From Cannabis sativa (Eukaryota > Streptophyta > Magnoliopsida > Rosales > Cannabaceae): DNA of 64,000 nt. Positions within the stretch are counted from its first letter, which is position 1. Each line of letters begins with the position of its first letter. Location: the NCBI RefSeq assembly GCF_029168945.1, contig NC_083602.1:75536600-75600599 (forward strand), in the 5' to 3' direction. Positions 22,475 through 35,104 of the stretch are shown one piece after another. The notes beneath the pieces were generated by a model. That model was given only the letters and a program-made list of their open reading frames with translations. It searched no databases and had not been told where the DNA came from. The position numbers and the translations under genes are program-made.

Positions 22475-23831
22475 TTACAACTGAGGGGCTGGCATCTGCA
22501 TCAGCCTACGTGATGGCGAACACCCTAGCTGGAGTGGGTCTCGCCGGAGCCCTAGGTGCCTCTGGTCTGAGCTGGGGACAATCCCTCTTGTAGTGTCCGG
22601 GCATGCCACACTGAAAGCATCCCTGACCTCTGCATTCACCCTGGTGGTGCCTTTTACAACTGGGGCACTCAGGATAAGAAAACCGGGTCTCTGCACCACC
22701 CTGACGGCTACCTCTACTCTGGTTCCCTTTGGAACCTCTTGTTCGGACTCGAGCCACCGGATGCAGTCACTACAAGAAATGTCACTTTTGCCAGCACATT
22801 TTTGTGTTGGCAAAAGTTAGTATTGCGTTGGTAAAATAGAATTTACTTGTGACGTGTTGGCAAAAGGGGGTTGGCAAATCAATGTTGGCATTAGAACTTT
22901 TGCCAGCATAAAATGAAAAGCGCTGGCAAAAATGACTTTTCCCTGCACGTAAATGCGCTGGTAAAAGTTAAATTTTGGCCACTGCAAATGTACGCTGGTA
23001 AAATTTTGACCTCTTTGCCAGTGCAGTTTGCAAAATGTGCTGGTAAAAGTTACTTTTACCAGCACAGTAGCGAACTGTGCTGGTAAAAGTGACATTTCTT
23101 GTAGTGAGTGGATGTTCTCCTCTTCTGGTCCATGGCCGAACCACTACCTCCCCTGCTAAAGCCTGATGCAGGAGGGGTAGGAGCCCCGCCACTCACTGGA
23201 GTACTAGCCGACTCCGACATACTTCCAACTGCGCCCTCAGCTCGTAGTGCCTTCTCCACCATCTAAGCATAGGTGGTCTTGTCGTTGGTGGTGATCATAA
23301 GGTCATGTTTGATCTTCACATTTAATCCGTCCAGATACTTCTCTTTCTTGCTGAAATCAGTTGGCACTAATCCCGAGGCCAACCTCGCCAACCGATCAAA
23401 CTGGGTGGTATACTCTGTCACGCTCATGTTTTCTCGGTGGGTCAGGTGGGTGACTCTTTTCTCTTGGCACTTCTGACTGCCTCATTATAATACTTCGCGT
23501 TGAAGAGTTCCTGGAACCTTTCCCAGGTCATGGTGGTGACATCATGAATCTGAGACTCCATGTCCCACAAGACTAGAGCGTCTTCTTGGAACTGGAAGGT
23601 GGCACACACCACCCTGTCATTTCTGGTGACACCCATAAAGTTCAGTATCTTGGTGATCACCGTTAGCCACTGCTCGGCCTTCATAACATCTGGACCTCCC
23701 AGAAAAACTGAAGGTGCTTGCTTCCGGAACCTTTCATACAAGGGTTCCATTCTGTTTGCCGGTACCACTCTCTCGGCCTGGGTAACAGGGGCGGGTGCCA
23801 CAGGAACTTCTAGCACAGGCACTGCAGGAGC
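22475..23831 (-). pseudogene. gag: Gag of the Tekay-like element, central and C-terminal part
   Basis: From 23822 the capsid-like retrotransposon gag domain is clear (EPLYERFRKQAPSVFLGGPD, then AEQWL and MTWERFQELFNAKYYNEAVR). Near 23450 the frame shifts, the next frame continues with EYTTQFDRLARLASG, and it is cut by a TAG near 23267. Beyond the CACTA insert the frame returns to the first one, and the zinc knuckle CFQCGMPGHYKRDC (47-60 of the 22757-22506 frame) binds RNA. The N-terminal part lies across copia B at 33867-34130. So gag is broken by two frameshifts, at least two stops and two insertions. Confidence 0.85.
22768..23106. mobile_element. Miniature CACTA (En/Spm-type) element
   Basis: A 339-bp element with TIRs CACTACAAGAAATGTCACTT and the complement at the right end, flanked by the 3-bp duplication AGT (22765-22767, 23107-23109). 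Inside lie many copies, in both orientations, of a GCTGGCAAAAGT / TGCTGGTAAAAGT motif, the subterminal repeats to which CACTA transposases bind. No transposase is encoded. It sits in the gag of the Tekay-like element; insert plus duplication is 342 bp, a multiple of three. Confidence 0.93.
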
Positions 23832-25706
23832 TGTTGGAAGTTATTTTACCAGGAACTTAAATCTACTCACAAGTATGTTGATTTAACAACCTAAATATGA
23901 ACTTCTAAAACGATGGAAAATTAAACACATAAAAGTATCAGAAATCTTACATTGGGTGCAGCGGAATATATGTCTCCTCCCACTCAGATCTCTAACCCTT
24001 GATTCCTTTCTGTAGCAGAGTATAATCAAGATCTGAGCCCGATAGTCCTTCTTTGTTGTTTCTGAATTCTACACAGTCTTCCTCACTATGATTGAGGTAT
24101 TACTTGATGTGTGTGGGCACTACTCTAACACTTATATTTCGAAATAGTGAAGGAATAGAGAGAGAGAGGGTGGTGGCTCAGAGAGAATTTTCAGAGAGAA
24201 AATTCTGTCAGAATAATGTTGAGAATGTGTTGTTGAAAACTGAAGCCTTTGCCTTCTATTTATAGAAGACCACCCAGGGCTATGATTGAATTAATTGACA
24301 TTTAAAATTGAAAAAATCAAAGAGAAAAGGAAGCTTAAGTGGCCGGCCTAGGCATTGTGGAAACAAGGCTTGCCACTTTTCCAACTTTCGTTTTCCTACA
24401 TTGATAGTTTCCTGTTTTGTCAAAAACTGGCAATTCCTTTGTTCAACCACATAAATGTCGAATCTAATTATTTAATAATTAAAATTAATTATCAAATAAT
24501 ATATTGTCATTTATTTTATTAATAATAAAACTAATTAAAGTTTCCTAATTAATAAATATGCCCTTCAAAATCTCTATTTACTGTTTTGCCCTTAATAAGT
24601 GATAAATTCTCAAATAGACACAGTCTATCTTGAGAATTATAATTGATTAATTAAACTCAATTAAATGAGTCTTACAAGTAATATTGTCTCAACTAGTGGG
24701 GGGACCATGGGTCTATATATCCGAGCTTCCAATAAGCAGATCTAGAATTTACCACTTAAATTCACTGACTTATTAATTCTTCGTTGAATCCACACACAGA
24801 ACTCAGAATTGCACTCTCAGTATATAGAATGCTCTATATGTTCAACCATATAGACACATCATTAGTTATCCATTGTTATAATCCTAATGTGATCAATGAT
24901 CCTCTATATGGATGATTTACACTGTAAAGGGACTAAATTACCGTAACACCCTACAATGTATTTTATCCTTAAAACACTTAACCCTGTATAAATGATATTT
25001 CAACTAAGTGAAATGAGTACTCAATCATTTATCTCGTTTGGTTAAGCTCGAAGGAAATCACCCTTTGCTTACTATTCGCCAGATAGAAGCTATAGATTCC
25101 ATATTTATGTTAGCGCTCACACTCAATCATACTACCGTGTTCCCAAAATGTATGTATTGCCCTGACCAAAAATTAGGCTTAACTAACAAATCAAAGAACA
25201 CGAATAACACTCTTGAGATTGAGCCTAACCATATCAGGATTTCGATCATGTGATCTAGGATCAACTTATGATATTGAATTGAATAGATATTTACGGTAAG
25301 TTTCATAAATCTATTTCAAAGTTCAATATCGGTCCATTCCAATGCATACTCCATGCATCCAACCTGAGCTTTACTTTAACCTATGTTCTGGAAAGAACAT
25401 AGCATTTCTCCAAATGCAAGTAAACTCTGTTGTAGATTATCATATCAGTAAAACCCAGTGTTCTGATAAATCTAGGAATACTTTATTCACATAGTCATGT
25501 TTACTTTCCACTGTGTTGACAACACAATAAACATGATCAAGTATGTGAAAGGGGTTTGGATGAATTTATAAATCAAATAGACAAACAATTGATCAAGTGA
25601 ACCAAAACATACACAAATGAATGAAAAATACTTCTGTTACTTTATTGATATTGAATAATCTGGATTACATTGAAATAGAGTTTTATTTAGGGCATAAAAC
25701 CCAACA
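23832..25706 (-). repeat. Copia B 3' LTR
   Basis: 1875 bp, TGTTGG to CCAACA on the minus strand. The polypurine tract AAGTGGGAGTT adjoins at 25706-25717. Almost identical to the 5' LTR by eye; the open frames in it are non-functional. Confidence 0.93.
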
Positions 25707-25735
25707 AACTCCCACTTGCACTAATATAAAACAAA

Positions 25736-27349
25736 TCAGTACATTTCAATTAATCCTAAATTCTGACGGTGCTTTTCGAATGAAGTTATTGCCAAGACTT
25801 TGGTGAATGGATCAGCTAAGTTGTCCTGCGTGTCCACTTTCTCCACCAGTACATCCCCTCTTGCCACATATTCTCTGATAATATGATACTTTCTTTCTAT
25901 ATGCTTACTTCTCTTGTGGCTCCGAGGTTCCTTACTGTTGGCTATAGCTCCATTGTTATCACAAAGCAGGACTAGAGGCTTTTCCATTCCAGGAACTACA
26001 CCAAGACTTGTGAAGAACTTCCTAAGCCAGACAACCTCTTTAGCTGTTTCAGCCGCAGCTATGTATTCTGTCTGCATGGTAGAATCCGAAGTCCCAGTTT
26101 GTTTAGCACTTCTCCAAACCACTGCTCCACCCCCAAGAGTAAACACCATCCCAGATGTAGATTTCCTATCTTCAAGACATCCCTGGAAATCTGAGTCTGT
26201 ATAGCCTAAGGGATTTAAAGCACCACCCTTGTACACTAATACATAATCTCTTGTACTCTTTAAGTATTTCAAAATATACTTAACAGCATTCCAATGTACC
26301 CGTCCTGGATTTGACTGATACCTGCTCACGATTCTAACTGCATAGCAGATGTCAGGTCTAGTGCATAGCATAGCATACATTAGACTTCCAACTGTAGAAG
26401 CATAAGGAATTTTTGCCATGTCTTCTATCTCTTGAGGATCAGTAGGACAGTGTTCCTTAGATAGACGGATACCATGTCTAGAGGGCATATTAGCCCCATT
26501 GGTATTAGTCATGGAAAATCTCTCTAGAACTTTGTCAATGTAAGCTGTTTGAGAGAGAGCAAGGGATCTGTTCTTCCGGTTTCTGATAATCTGAATACCG
26601 AGAACATAGGCTGCCTCACCCAAGTCTTTCATGTCGAATTGAGTATCAAGCCATTCATTGATGTGAGTCATTTTCTTGACATTGTTGCCAATGATCAAAA
26701 TGTCATCAACATAAAAGACCAGGAATACTACTACTTGGTTTTCCTTGAGTTGGTAAACACAAGGTTCATCTTCATTCTGATGAAAGCTGTAGGTTTTAAT
26801 GATCTCATCAAACCTTTTATTCCACGAGCGAGAAGCTTGCTTAAGTCCATATATGGACCTATTTAATTTGCAAACTTTATTCTCCTGCCCAGGAAGAACA
26901 TAACCTTCTGGTTGCTCCATATAGATGGTTTCTTCAAGAAGCCCATTAAGAAAGGCTGTCTTGACATCCATTTGCCAAATTTCATAATCTAAAGCGGCAG
27001 CAATGGAGAGAAGAATTCGGATGGATTTGAGCATGGCAACCGGACTAAAAGTTTCCTCATAGTCCACACCTTGTCTTTGTGTATAACCCTTGGCGACCAG
27101 TCTAGCTTTGAAAGTTTCGACTTCGCCTCCAGCTCCTCTTTTCTTCTTGTAGACCCACTTACATCCAATTGGACGATAATCATCAGGTGATTCTACATAT
27201 TCCCAGACTTTGTTCTTTTTCATGGAATCCATTTCTGAATCCATACCGGCTGACCATCGCTTCCGTTGCGGACTTGCCATTGCCTGTTTATAGGTTAATG
27301 GGTCGTCATCAATACCGTCACCAACGACCATATTGATTTCACCATCCAA
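25736..27349 (-). pseudogene. pol: Copia B reverse transcriptase and RNase H
   Basis: A 537-aa open frame. Reverse transcriptase starts near residue 45 (KVWEYV, then WVYKKKRGAGG and FKARLVAKGYTQRQGVDYEE); catalytic Asp residues are D128 (WQMDVKTAFLNG) and the YVDD at 213-216. RNase H follows with YTDSDFQGCLEDRKSTSG, then a TEYIA Glu motif and LLCDNNGAIANSKEP, ending with DNLADPFTK shortly before the polypurine tract and 3' LTR. All main catalytic residues are present. It is not in frame with the integrase frame (27295-29448), which it overlaps by 55 bp, so one small indel near 27360 separates them. This is the best candidate enzyme source for the copia family in this window if an intact sister exists. 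Confidence 0.92.
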
Positions 27350-29448
27350 GCATAACGAGATGGTTTTGTAGAAACCCTCCCTCTACGACGAGGAGCGGTG
27401 ATCTTCTGAACAGGAGCTTTGGTAGTAGTTTTCTCAGTTGCTACAACTGAGGGAGTGGGATGTTCCTCTTCTTGAGTAGAAGAGGATGGTACATTTGAAG
27501 GAACAGTATCTGTGAGCATTTCCTCTAATACAATTTCACTTTTCGGTTTGTTGTCTTTCATATAGTTATCTTCAAGGAACGTAGCATTTGTGGAAACAAA
27601 CACTTTGTTATCCTTGTGACTATAAAATAGTGCACCCCTAGTCTCTTTAGAATTTCTGACAAACATGCAAACTTCAGTTCGCGATTCCAGTTTGCCCTCT
27701 TTCTTTCTCAAGACGTGAGCAGGGCACCCCCAAATCCTATAATGGCGTAAACTAGGTGTACGGCCATTCCATAGTTCGACGGGTGTCTTAAGGACTACTT
27801 TAGATGGTACAACATTTAGAATGTCGTTTGCCATTTGAATAGCATATCCCCAGAAGGACGTAGACAGAGTTGAATAACTCAGCATAGACCTAACCATTTC
27901 CAAGAGAGTGCGATTTCTTCTTTCTGCAACTCCATTCTGCTGTGGAGTGCTTGGGGCAGTATATTGGGATTCAATTCCAAGTTCAGTTAAATGATCTTTG
28001 AACTGCATATCCATATATTCTCCATCCCTATCAGTTCGCAAGATCTTTAATGTTTTACCTAATTGGTTTTGAGCCAAAGCATGAAATTCTTGAAACTTTT
28101 CAAACGTTTCAGATTTCTTTTGCATTAGGTAAAGAAAACTGTATCTAGAGAAATTGTCAATGAAGGTGACGAAATACTCATAACCTCCTCTGGCTTTTAC
28201 ATTCAGCGGTCCGCAAACATCTGAATGTACTAACCCTATGGGTTGTTTGGCATGCTCTCCCTTCGCAGAGAAAGAACGTTTGGTCATTTTTCCTTCTAGG
28301 CAAGACTCGCATACTGGCAGTTCTCCTAAGACGACATTTTTCAATGGACCGTCTTTGGTTAGCCTATTGAGTCTATCAAAGCCTATATGACCTAAACGTA
28401 AATGCCATAGATAAGTTTGATCACCATTATCAATCTCTTTTCTCTTAAGGCTTCTAGGTTTAGCTACATTGAAAAGTTTAGTATTTAGTGAGATTTGAGT
28501 ATCAGGTCTTAAAACATAAAGCCCTTGTTCCATGTTTGCAACACATATATGAAATCCATTACGAGAAATTGAACAATTTGAACTCGAAAAATTCAATATA
28601 TAAAATTGTGTCTGTAAACATGAAACACTAATCAAGTTTCTACTAAAATTGGGAATATATAAAACATTCTCTAAAAGTAAGAACTTCTTAGAATTAAACT
28701 TGATTCGAGCTGTTCCTCTTGTTTTAACTGATACAAACTCGCCATTTCCAACTTTAAGCTTTAACTCATCTGGGTGAAGATTCTCCCAAGTTTCAAGCAG
28801 CTGCAATGAAGAACATACATGGTTAGTAGATCCAGAATCAACAATCCAAGTGGATTTGTCGTTCTCTAAAACACATGATTCAAAGACAAAAGCATCACCT
28901 TTGTTTGAATTGTCTAGAAGCCTGGGACATTGTTCTTCTTTATGTCCCTTTCCATTACAATTCGCACATAGAACATGATGTCTGACAATTGTACTTGAAG
29001 AAGCAGCTTTGTTAGAGCCCTCATGCTTAATCTTCTTCCTCTGATTAAAGTTTGCAATACCAGGAGGTCCCATTGCAATCAGATTCCGCTCATGGGCCCT
29101 CAACTCAGTCTCGAGTTTGTCCATGTCGGAGGAGTGAGGATTGTTCAATAAGTAATATAGAACAAAACTATCATACTCCTGAGGAAGACTATTAAGTATG
29201 AGTCTTACCCATTGTTCCCTTGATAAATCAATTCCTAGTAGATTTGCCTTTTGGAATTTAAGATTCATCAACAATAGGTGCGAGTTAATGCAACTACCAG
29301 GATGCATTTTCACACTATTGAGTTCTTTTGCAGAGATACTAACTAGGAGTGGATCGGGATGAGGGTTATTCATATTGGCACTACAACATATCAATAAACA
29401 GAAGTAAGGTTTTGGTTCTATAAATTCATACACAGGTTCAGAAAACAA
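27295..29448 (-). pseudogene. gag-pol: Copia B gag (short), protease and integrase
   Basis: A 717-aa open frame. A shortened Gag (residues ~26-160; ATG at residue 26, MNNPHPDP, is the likelier start) lacks the usual N-terminal core but keeps the QWVRLILNSLPQEYD helix. The zinc knuckle CANCNGKGHKEEQC is 161-174. Protease active site is DSGSTNH (204-210). Integrase has its zinc motif H349, H354, C380, C383 and catalytic D410, D473 and E509 (HSDVCGPL, RTDRDGEY, NGVAERRN). The frame then runs through the variable linker and ends at 27295, out of frame with reverse transcriptase. Gag packages the RNA, protease processes the polyprotein, integrase inserts the cDNA. The missing Gag N-terminus suggests an internal deletion. 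Confidence 0.9.
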
Positions 29449-31970
29449 ATAATCACATATCTTATAAAAATACTAAATCTAACATAGTTTATTTTCCAAG
29501 GTTTCCAACAAACTGATACAGTGTCCCGTTTAGGCGAGAGTCAAAGCATCATCCATTGAATAGAGTTGTCAATTCATCTAAAATGTCAAACATTCTAGCA
29601 ACCTTTTATTCGATCAAGATTGGAATTCAGCGTTGTCCCGTTTAGGCGAGAGTCAAGGCAATTCTATTTTATGAGCTTCTACCATTGTTTCATACTCTTG
29701 TAAGTCTTATACAGTCGCCACCATTAGGGTGGACATAAACCACATAAAAAACTTATAAGAATACTTATCTTTCGAGATTAAACGGTGCTAACTTGCTAAT
29801 GAACGTTCCTCCATTAGGGAGGATTACTCACTAAAACAATAGCTATGTAAAACCAACAATGGAGATCGAATTTCTCTTGATTAAAGCTCATTATTTAAAA
29901 AAAATATGTATTTTGTTTAATCATTTATATTCCATATCTCAATAATGAAATATTACAAATTAAAGTAAAAACTTTATTTAAATTTCAAAAATGGAATAAT
30001 TTTGAAAAATATCTTATTTAAGTTGTTTAGAAAAATCTAAATACCCAACTTAAATATTCTTCAATCAATGACTTAATTAAATATTACCAATTAAGTAGTA
30101 ACCACTTAATTTAGAAGATATTCCATTTTAAGTTCCCATATTTATAAAATATCAACTTAAAAAATATCTAAAGAATCTTAATAACTAATTCCTAAAATTC
30201 CTCAACTTAATTTATAATAGGAAATTCAAAAATATTCAAATCTAAGTTGATTTGATAGATTTAACTAAATCTCAACTTAAATAGGAATATTTAATGAAAT
30301 TATAAAATTAAGATTCAGAAAGAATTTATATGGTTATAATTCCATTTTTTTATTAAACACAAGAAAAATACATATAGTTTTCCAGAATATAATTATTCAA
30401 ACTATGTTTTTCTTAAATTAATTTCAAGGAAGAATGAAATTAATTATGTTGCTAATCAATTTTTATTAGGTCAAACTAATATAATTAACCTAGCACAGTT
30501 ATCCAAATCAGGCAAATGGGCCTTCACAATTGGGGTTGTTCATGTGAGGGGGGGCTGGGTCCAGTATGTCGTACCCACTTCTAAGGCTCCCAACTCTCAC
30601 ACAAGGCCCAAAAGAGAGGAATTTAACCTTAAAATGAACAACTGTTATTAATTGAATAGGCTCACTTCTAAATGAGCCTAAATAAAATCTATCAGTTATG
30701 ATATTTGATTTAGCAACAACAACCTATATGTATCTATAACAGAAATTAAACATATAGGCTCACACATGCATACACATTTGGATGGATCCTATCATGTTAC
30801 TAGGTCATACACAGATGAAAGAAGATTGTAAAAATTACCTGTTACAAATTATTTACTTGATCTATCATCAATTGAACCATTGGTTAAAATTAGATCATTG
30901 GATCTATCAACAAGTTAACCAAGGCAATTCAGATCAAGCAATAATAGGTTTTAGAAAACTTACAAACAATCTAAAACACATACTCCTGCAACAAGGTTAG
31001 ATTTGGATAGTTGGATGTAGGATTTATTTAATTTTAAACATATATTTCGAAAAATGAAATTTAAAATTAAACCTACCATTTTAAAAAATTAGGTTTTGGG
31101 TAACCTAAATGTCATTTCAAAATAAATTGCTAACTTTCCTTTTAAATTTCATGTTATTTAATAAATTAAATAATAAAATAGAAAATGGTAAATACATACC
31201 CTTTTCTTGTTTTACAATTTAATTTAATAACAAAATTTAAAAGTTAACAAAAATACCTTATTTTCTCTTTTAAAATTATCATGATTATTTTGATCTTATT
31301 CTAATTAAGGTCAAGTTACCAAAAAAAAATTAATATCTGACCTTAAAAAAAAATAAAATAATCAAATTTTAAAGGAAATAAGAAAAGAGGTAAGAAAAAC
31401 TTGATTTTTCCTATTTTCAAAATCAAATTACACTAATATCTAAAATTAATTTTAAAAAATAAAATTAATTTATTTCTGAAAATTAGATTTGAAATTTGAA
31501 AAACAAAAATAAACATACAAAACTACACAAAAAATCGGGATTTAATTCCATGAAATAGCATGAAAAATCGAAAAAATTGAAAAAATGATGAACTGTACGG
31601 ATGGCATGCCATGCATGCCCATCCGCGCGCGTATCTGGGGTTGCATGCTGAGGAATCACGGCGCAGGAAGGCTGCTTGCAGCCATTCCGCGCGCGTGATG
31701 AGGGTGCTCATCTTCTCGATTTTCCCAATTTTCAAAAATTCATAACTAATTCAAATTAAATCGAAATCGAGTTCTGTAAAAAGGTAAATTGCTTAGAATT
31801 TTCCAAACTATCCAACAAAAATAATTACACAGACAGAAAAGTAACTATTTTCCCAGAATTCACAAACAACAATCAAACATCAATACGACACACAAAGCAA
31901 CATGATACCATCCAAAACACAAACAAATCGTGTTAAGTCCAAATTTCCTGCAAGCAAATCAATTACCATG
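29449..31970 (-). other. Copia B long AT-rich leader
   Basis: About 2.5 kb between primer site and gag with no coding homology. Landmarks: a GC-rich patch with alternating CGCGCG at ~31600-31720; a conserved GC-rich fold-back at 30518-30609; two hairpins with an ATTAG loop on the plus strand (CTAAT on the coding strand) at 29808-29822 and 29718-29732; and two copies of a GACTCTCGCCTA-AACGGGACA motif (plus-strand 29522-29542 and ~29634-29654). The sequence TTGTAG just before the gag ATG could be a splice acceptor, but this is a guess. Confidence 0.75.
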
Positions 31971-31982
31971 GCTCTGGTGCCA
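31971..31982 (-). promoter_or_regulatory. Copia B primer binding site, variant
   Basis: Minus strand TGGCACCAGAGC follows the 5' LTR after two bases. The usual initiator-Met site, TGGTATCAGAGC, is present in copia A, copia D and the Tekay-like element, so two positions differ here. Confidence 0.8.
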
Positions 31983-31984
31983 GT

Positions 31985-33861
31985 TGTTGGAAGTTATTTT
32001 ACCAGGAACTTAGATCTACTCACAAGTATGTTGATTTAACAACCTAAATATGAACTTCTAAAACGATGGAAAATTAAACACATAAAAGTATCAGAAATCT
32101 TACATTGGGTGCAGCGGAATATATGTCTCCTCCCACTCAGATCTCTAACCCTTGATTCCTTTCTGTAGCAGAGTATAATCAAGATCTGAGCCCGATAGTC
32201 CTTCTTTGTTGTTTCTGAATTCTACACAGTCTTCCTCACTATGATTGAGGTATTACTTGATGTGTGTGGGCACTACTCTAACACTTATAGATTTCGAAAT
32301 AGTGAAGGAATAGAGAGAGAGAGGGTGGTGTCTCAGAGAGAATTTTCAGAGAGAAAATTCTGTCAGAATAATGTTGAGAATGTGTTGTTGAAAACTGAAG
32401 CCTTTGCCTTCTATTTATAGAAGACCACCCAGGGCTATGATTGAATTAATTGACATTTAAAATTGAAAAAATCAAAGAGAAAAGGAAGCTTAAGTGGCCG
32501 GCCTAGGCATTGTGGAAACAAGGCTTGCCACTTTTCCAACTTTCGTTTTCCTACATTGATAGTTTCCTGTTTTGTCAAAAACTGCCAATTCCTTTGTTCA
32601 ACCACATAAATGTCGAATCTAATTATTTAATAGTTAAAATTAATTATCAAATAATATATTGTCATTTATTTTATTAATAATAAAACTAATTAAAGTTTCC
32701 TAATTAATAAATATGCCCTTCAAAATCTCTATTTACTGTTTTGCCCTTAATAAGTGATAAATTCTCAAATAGACACAGTCTATCTTGAGAATTATAATTG
32801 ATTAATTAAAATCAATTAAATGAGTCTTACAAGTAATATTGTCTCAACTAGTGGGGGGACCATGGGTCTATATATCCGAGCTTCCAATAAGCAGATCTAG
32901 AATTTACCACTTAAATTCACTGACTTATTAATTCTTCGTTGAATCCACACATAGAACTCAGAATTGCACTCTCAGTATATAGAATGCTCTATATGTTCCA
33001 CCATATAGACACATCATTAGTTATCCATTGTTATAATCCTAATGTGATCAATGATCCTCTATATGGATGATTTACACTGTAAAGGGACTAAATTACCGTA
33101 ACACCCTACAATGTATTTTATCCTTAAAACACTAAAATCTGTATAAATGATATTTCAACTAAGTGAAATGAGTACTCAATCATTTATCTCGTTTGGTTAA
33201 GCTCGAAGGAAATCACCCTTTGCTTACTATTCGCCAAATAGAAGCTATAGATTCTATATTTATGTTAGCGCTTCCACTCAATCGTACTACCGTGTTCCCA
33301 AAATGTATGTATTGCCCTGACCAAAAATTAGGCTTAACTAACAAATCAAAGAACACGAATAACACTCTTGAGATTGAGCCTAACCATATCAGGATTTCGA
33401 TCATGTGATCTAGGATCAACTTATGATATTGAATTGAATAGATATTTACGGTAAGTTTCATAAATCTATTTCAAAGTTCAATATCGGTCCATTCCAATGC
33501 ATACTCCATGCATCCAACCTGAGCTTTACTTTAACCTATGTTCTGGAAAGAACATAGCATTTCTCCAAATGCAAGTAAACTCTGTTGTAGATTATCATAT
33601 CAGTAAAACCCAGTGTTCTGATAAATCTAGGAATACTTTATTCACATAGTCATGTTTACTTTCCACTGTGTTGACAACACAATAAACATGATCAAGTATG
33701 TGAAAGGGGTTTGGATGAATTTATAAATCAAATAGACAAACAATTGATCAAGTGAACCAAAACATACACACATGAATGAAAAATACTTCTGTTACTTTAT
33801 TGATATTGAATAATCTGGATTACATTGAAATAGAGTTTTATTTAGGGCATAAAACCCAACA
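31985..33861 (-). repeat. Copia B 5' LTR
   Basis: 1877 bp, the promoter copy for the minus-strand transcript. The TATA box (TATAAATAG on the minus strand, plus-strand 32411-32419) lies at the conserved place. Confidence 0.93.
32411..32419 (-). promoter_or_regulatory. TATA box of copia B 5' LTR
   Basis: CTATTTATA on the plus strand, TATAAATAG on the coding strand, within the block GAAGGCA-AAGGCTTC conserved in all copies. Confidence 0.6.
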
Positions 33862-33866
33862 GGAGC

Positions 33867-34130
33867 CCCCTGCTGCCTCAATCTCTGTATCTCTAGATCT
33901 TGCTCCTCTATCCTGGCTTGCATTTCAGCAAACCTAGTCTCCTAATTCTGGGCTTCTTGATCGGCTTGGGCAGCCTGGGCAGCCTGTGGCGGGTTCTCAT
34001 CACCCCGACCACGAGCCCTGCCCCTGGGACCTCTACCACGACCCCTAGCATGCGGGGGAAACTGGGCTCCCTGACCCTGATTTGACCTTACTGAATTGCC
34101 CTGACTCCTGGTGTTCCGCCTGGCGTCCAT
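33867..34130 (-). pseudogene. gag: Gag N-terminus of the Tekay-like element
   Basis: The ATG at 34130 begins MDARRNTRSQGN, followed by an Arg/Gly-rich stretch (RGRGRGPRGRARGRGDE) and an Ala/Gln-rich stretch. A TAG at ~33942 ends the open frame; the same frame continues as a short coiled-coil-like segment (AEMQARIEEQDLEIQRL) up to the copia B insertion. Across the insertion it joins 23831 in the same frame. The start is supported by its place 260 bp behind the primer binding site. Confidence 0.8.
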
Positions 34131-34390
34131 CTAGTCTGAACCGCCTGCGAAACCAAGAGTTGGCACATCAGGTCATGATCAAAGAGAGCTTACTAATGCC
34201 GCTTAATTTGGAAATTAAAAACATGCGCCTATTCTACTATCAGGCTACTAACATGCTTCCTATCAGGCTTTTCTTATTTCATAATAAATAATAAGCTACT
34301 AAAGCAATAAAAGCTTACTGAACCGTAGAACGAGCTAACTGCTGATGATGATTGTACATGTCGTGACGATCTTTGGAAGACAACCTGGCG
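34131..34390 (-). other. Leader of the Tekay-like element
   Basis: Untranslated stretch between primer site and gag start, with no reading frame of interest. Confidence 0.6.
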
Positions 34391-34402
34391 GCTCTGATAC
34401 CA
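34391..34402 (-). promoter_or_regulatory. Primer binding site of the Tekay-like element
   Basis: The minus strand reads TGGTATCAGAGC, complementary to the 3' end of initiator-Met tRNA, three bases inside the 5' LTR end at 34406. Confidence 0.9.
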
Positions 34403-35104
34403 AATTGTAACACCCTAACTAGCATAGGCGTATTACGTGATTTTTAAACATACTGTGCAGCTCGTTGCTAATCAACGAGGTTTATGGAAATCGTGATTAA
34501 TTAAAATTTTTCCTTTTTAATTAAACTCATAAAATATTTATACAAAAATACTTGGGATCCCGATTACAAAATATTTTACAAAAGTTTACTGACTAAACAA
34601 AATACTTGTCGCCTAGCGACTAATTACAAAAGCTTCGCTGTCCCGAGGATCGTACGCTCCAGGCCTAACCGCCCCGACATGTACAATCTTCACCGGCTCG
34701 CTCTCATGGTCCTTCAGCCTTAGCCTTGCACTTACCTACACATAAACATAGCACTGTGAGTCGACAGACTCAGTAAGAAAAGCATAATCAAATATCATAC
34801 ATAAATCCCGAGTTATGATCAGACGCCCATACCCCTGACCATAACCCTAACTGCCGTGTCCCACACGATACTGAGTCCTGAACGTTCATAAGACGGTACT
34901 ATTGACAAGTAACAGCCTATACTCGGTACACTGGTCATACTCCAGCTGCTAGTCATACTCTAGCCTGTACCGATGTGTTACAGTATCAGCCTATACTCGG
35001 CACACTGGTCATACTCCAGTTGCTAGTCATACTCTATCCTGTGCCAATGTGATACGTCAAATAGTACAGAACCATCAACCCTAGTATCAGCCTATACTCG
35101 ATAC

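Larger units (their letters stand above)
23832..33861 (-). mobile_element. Copia B, complete element with a nearly readable gag-pol
   Basis: A 10,030-bp element with LTRs 23832-25706 and 31985-33861 and a perfect GGAGC duplication (23827-23831, 33862-33866). It inserted in the gag of the Tekay-like element. LTRs start TGTTGGGTTTTATGCCC and end CCAACA; that start resembles BARE-1/Angela LTRs, so I place it near Angela. Coding order gag, protease, integrase, reverse transcriptase, RNase H is typical of Ty1/copia. It is the only copy here with an extensive open pol, but gag is short at the N-terminus and there is a frameshift between integrase and reverse transcriptase. The two LTRs look nearly identical, so the insertion is recent. 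Confidence 0.95.
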
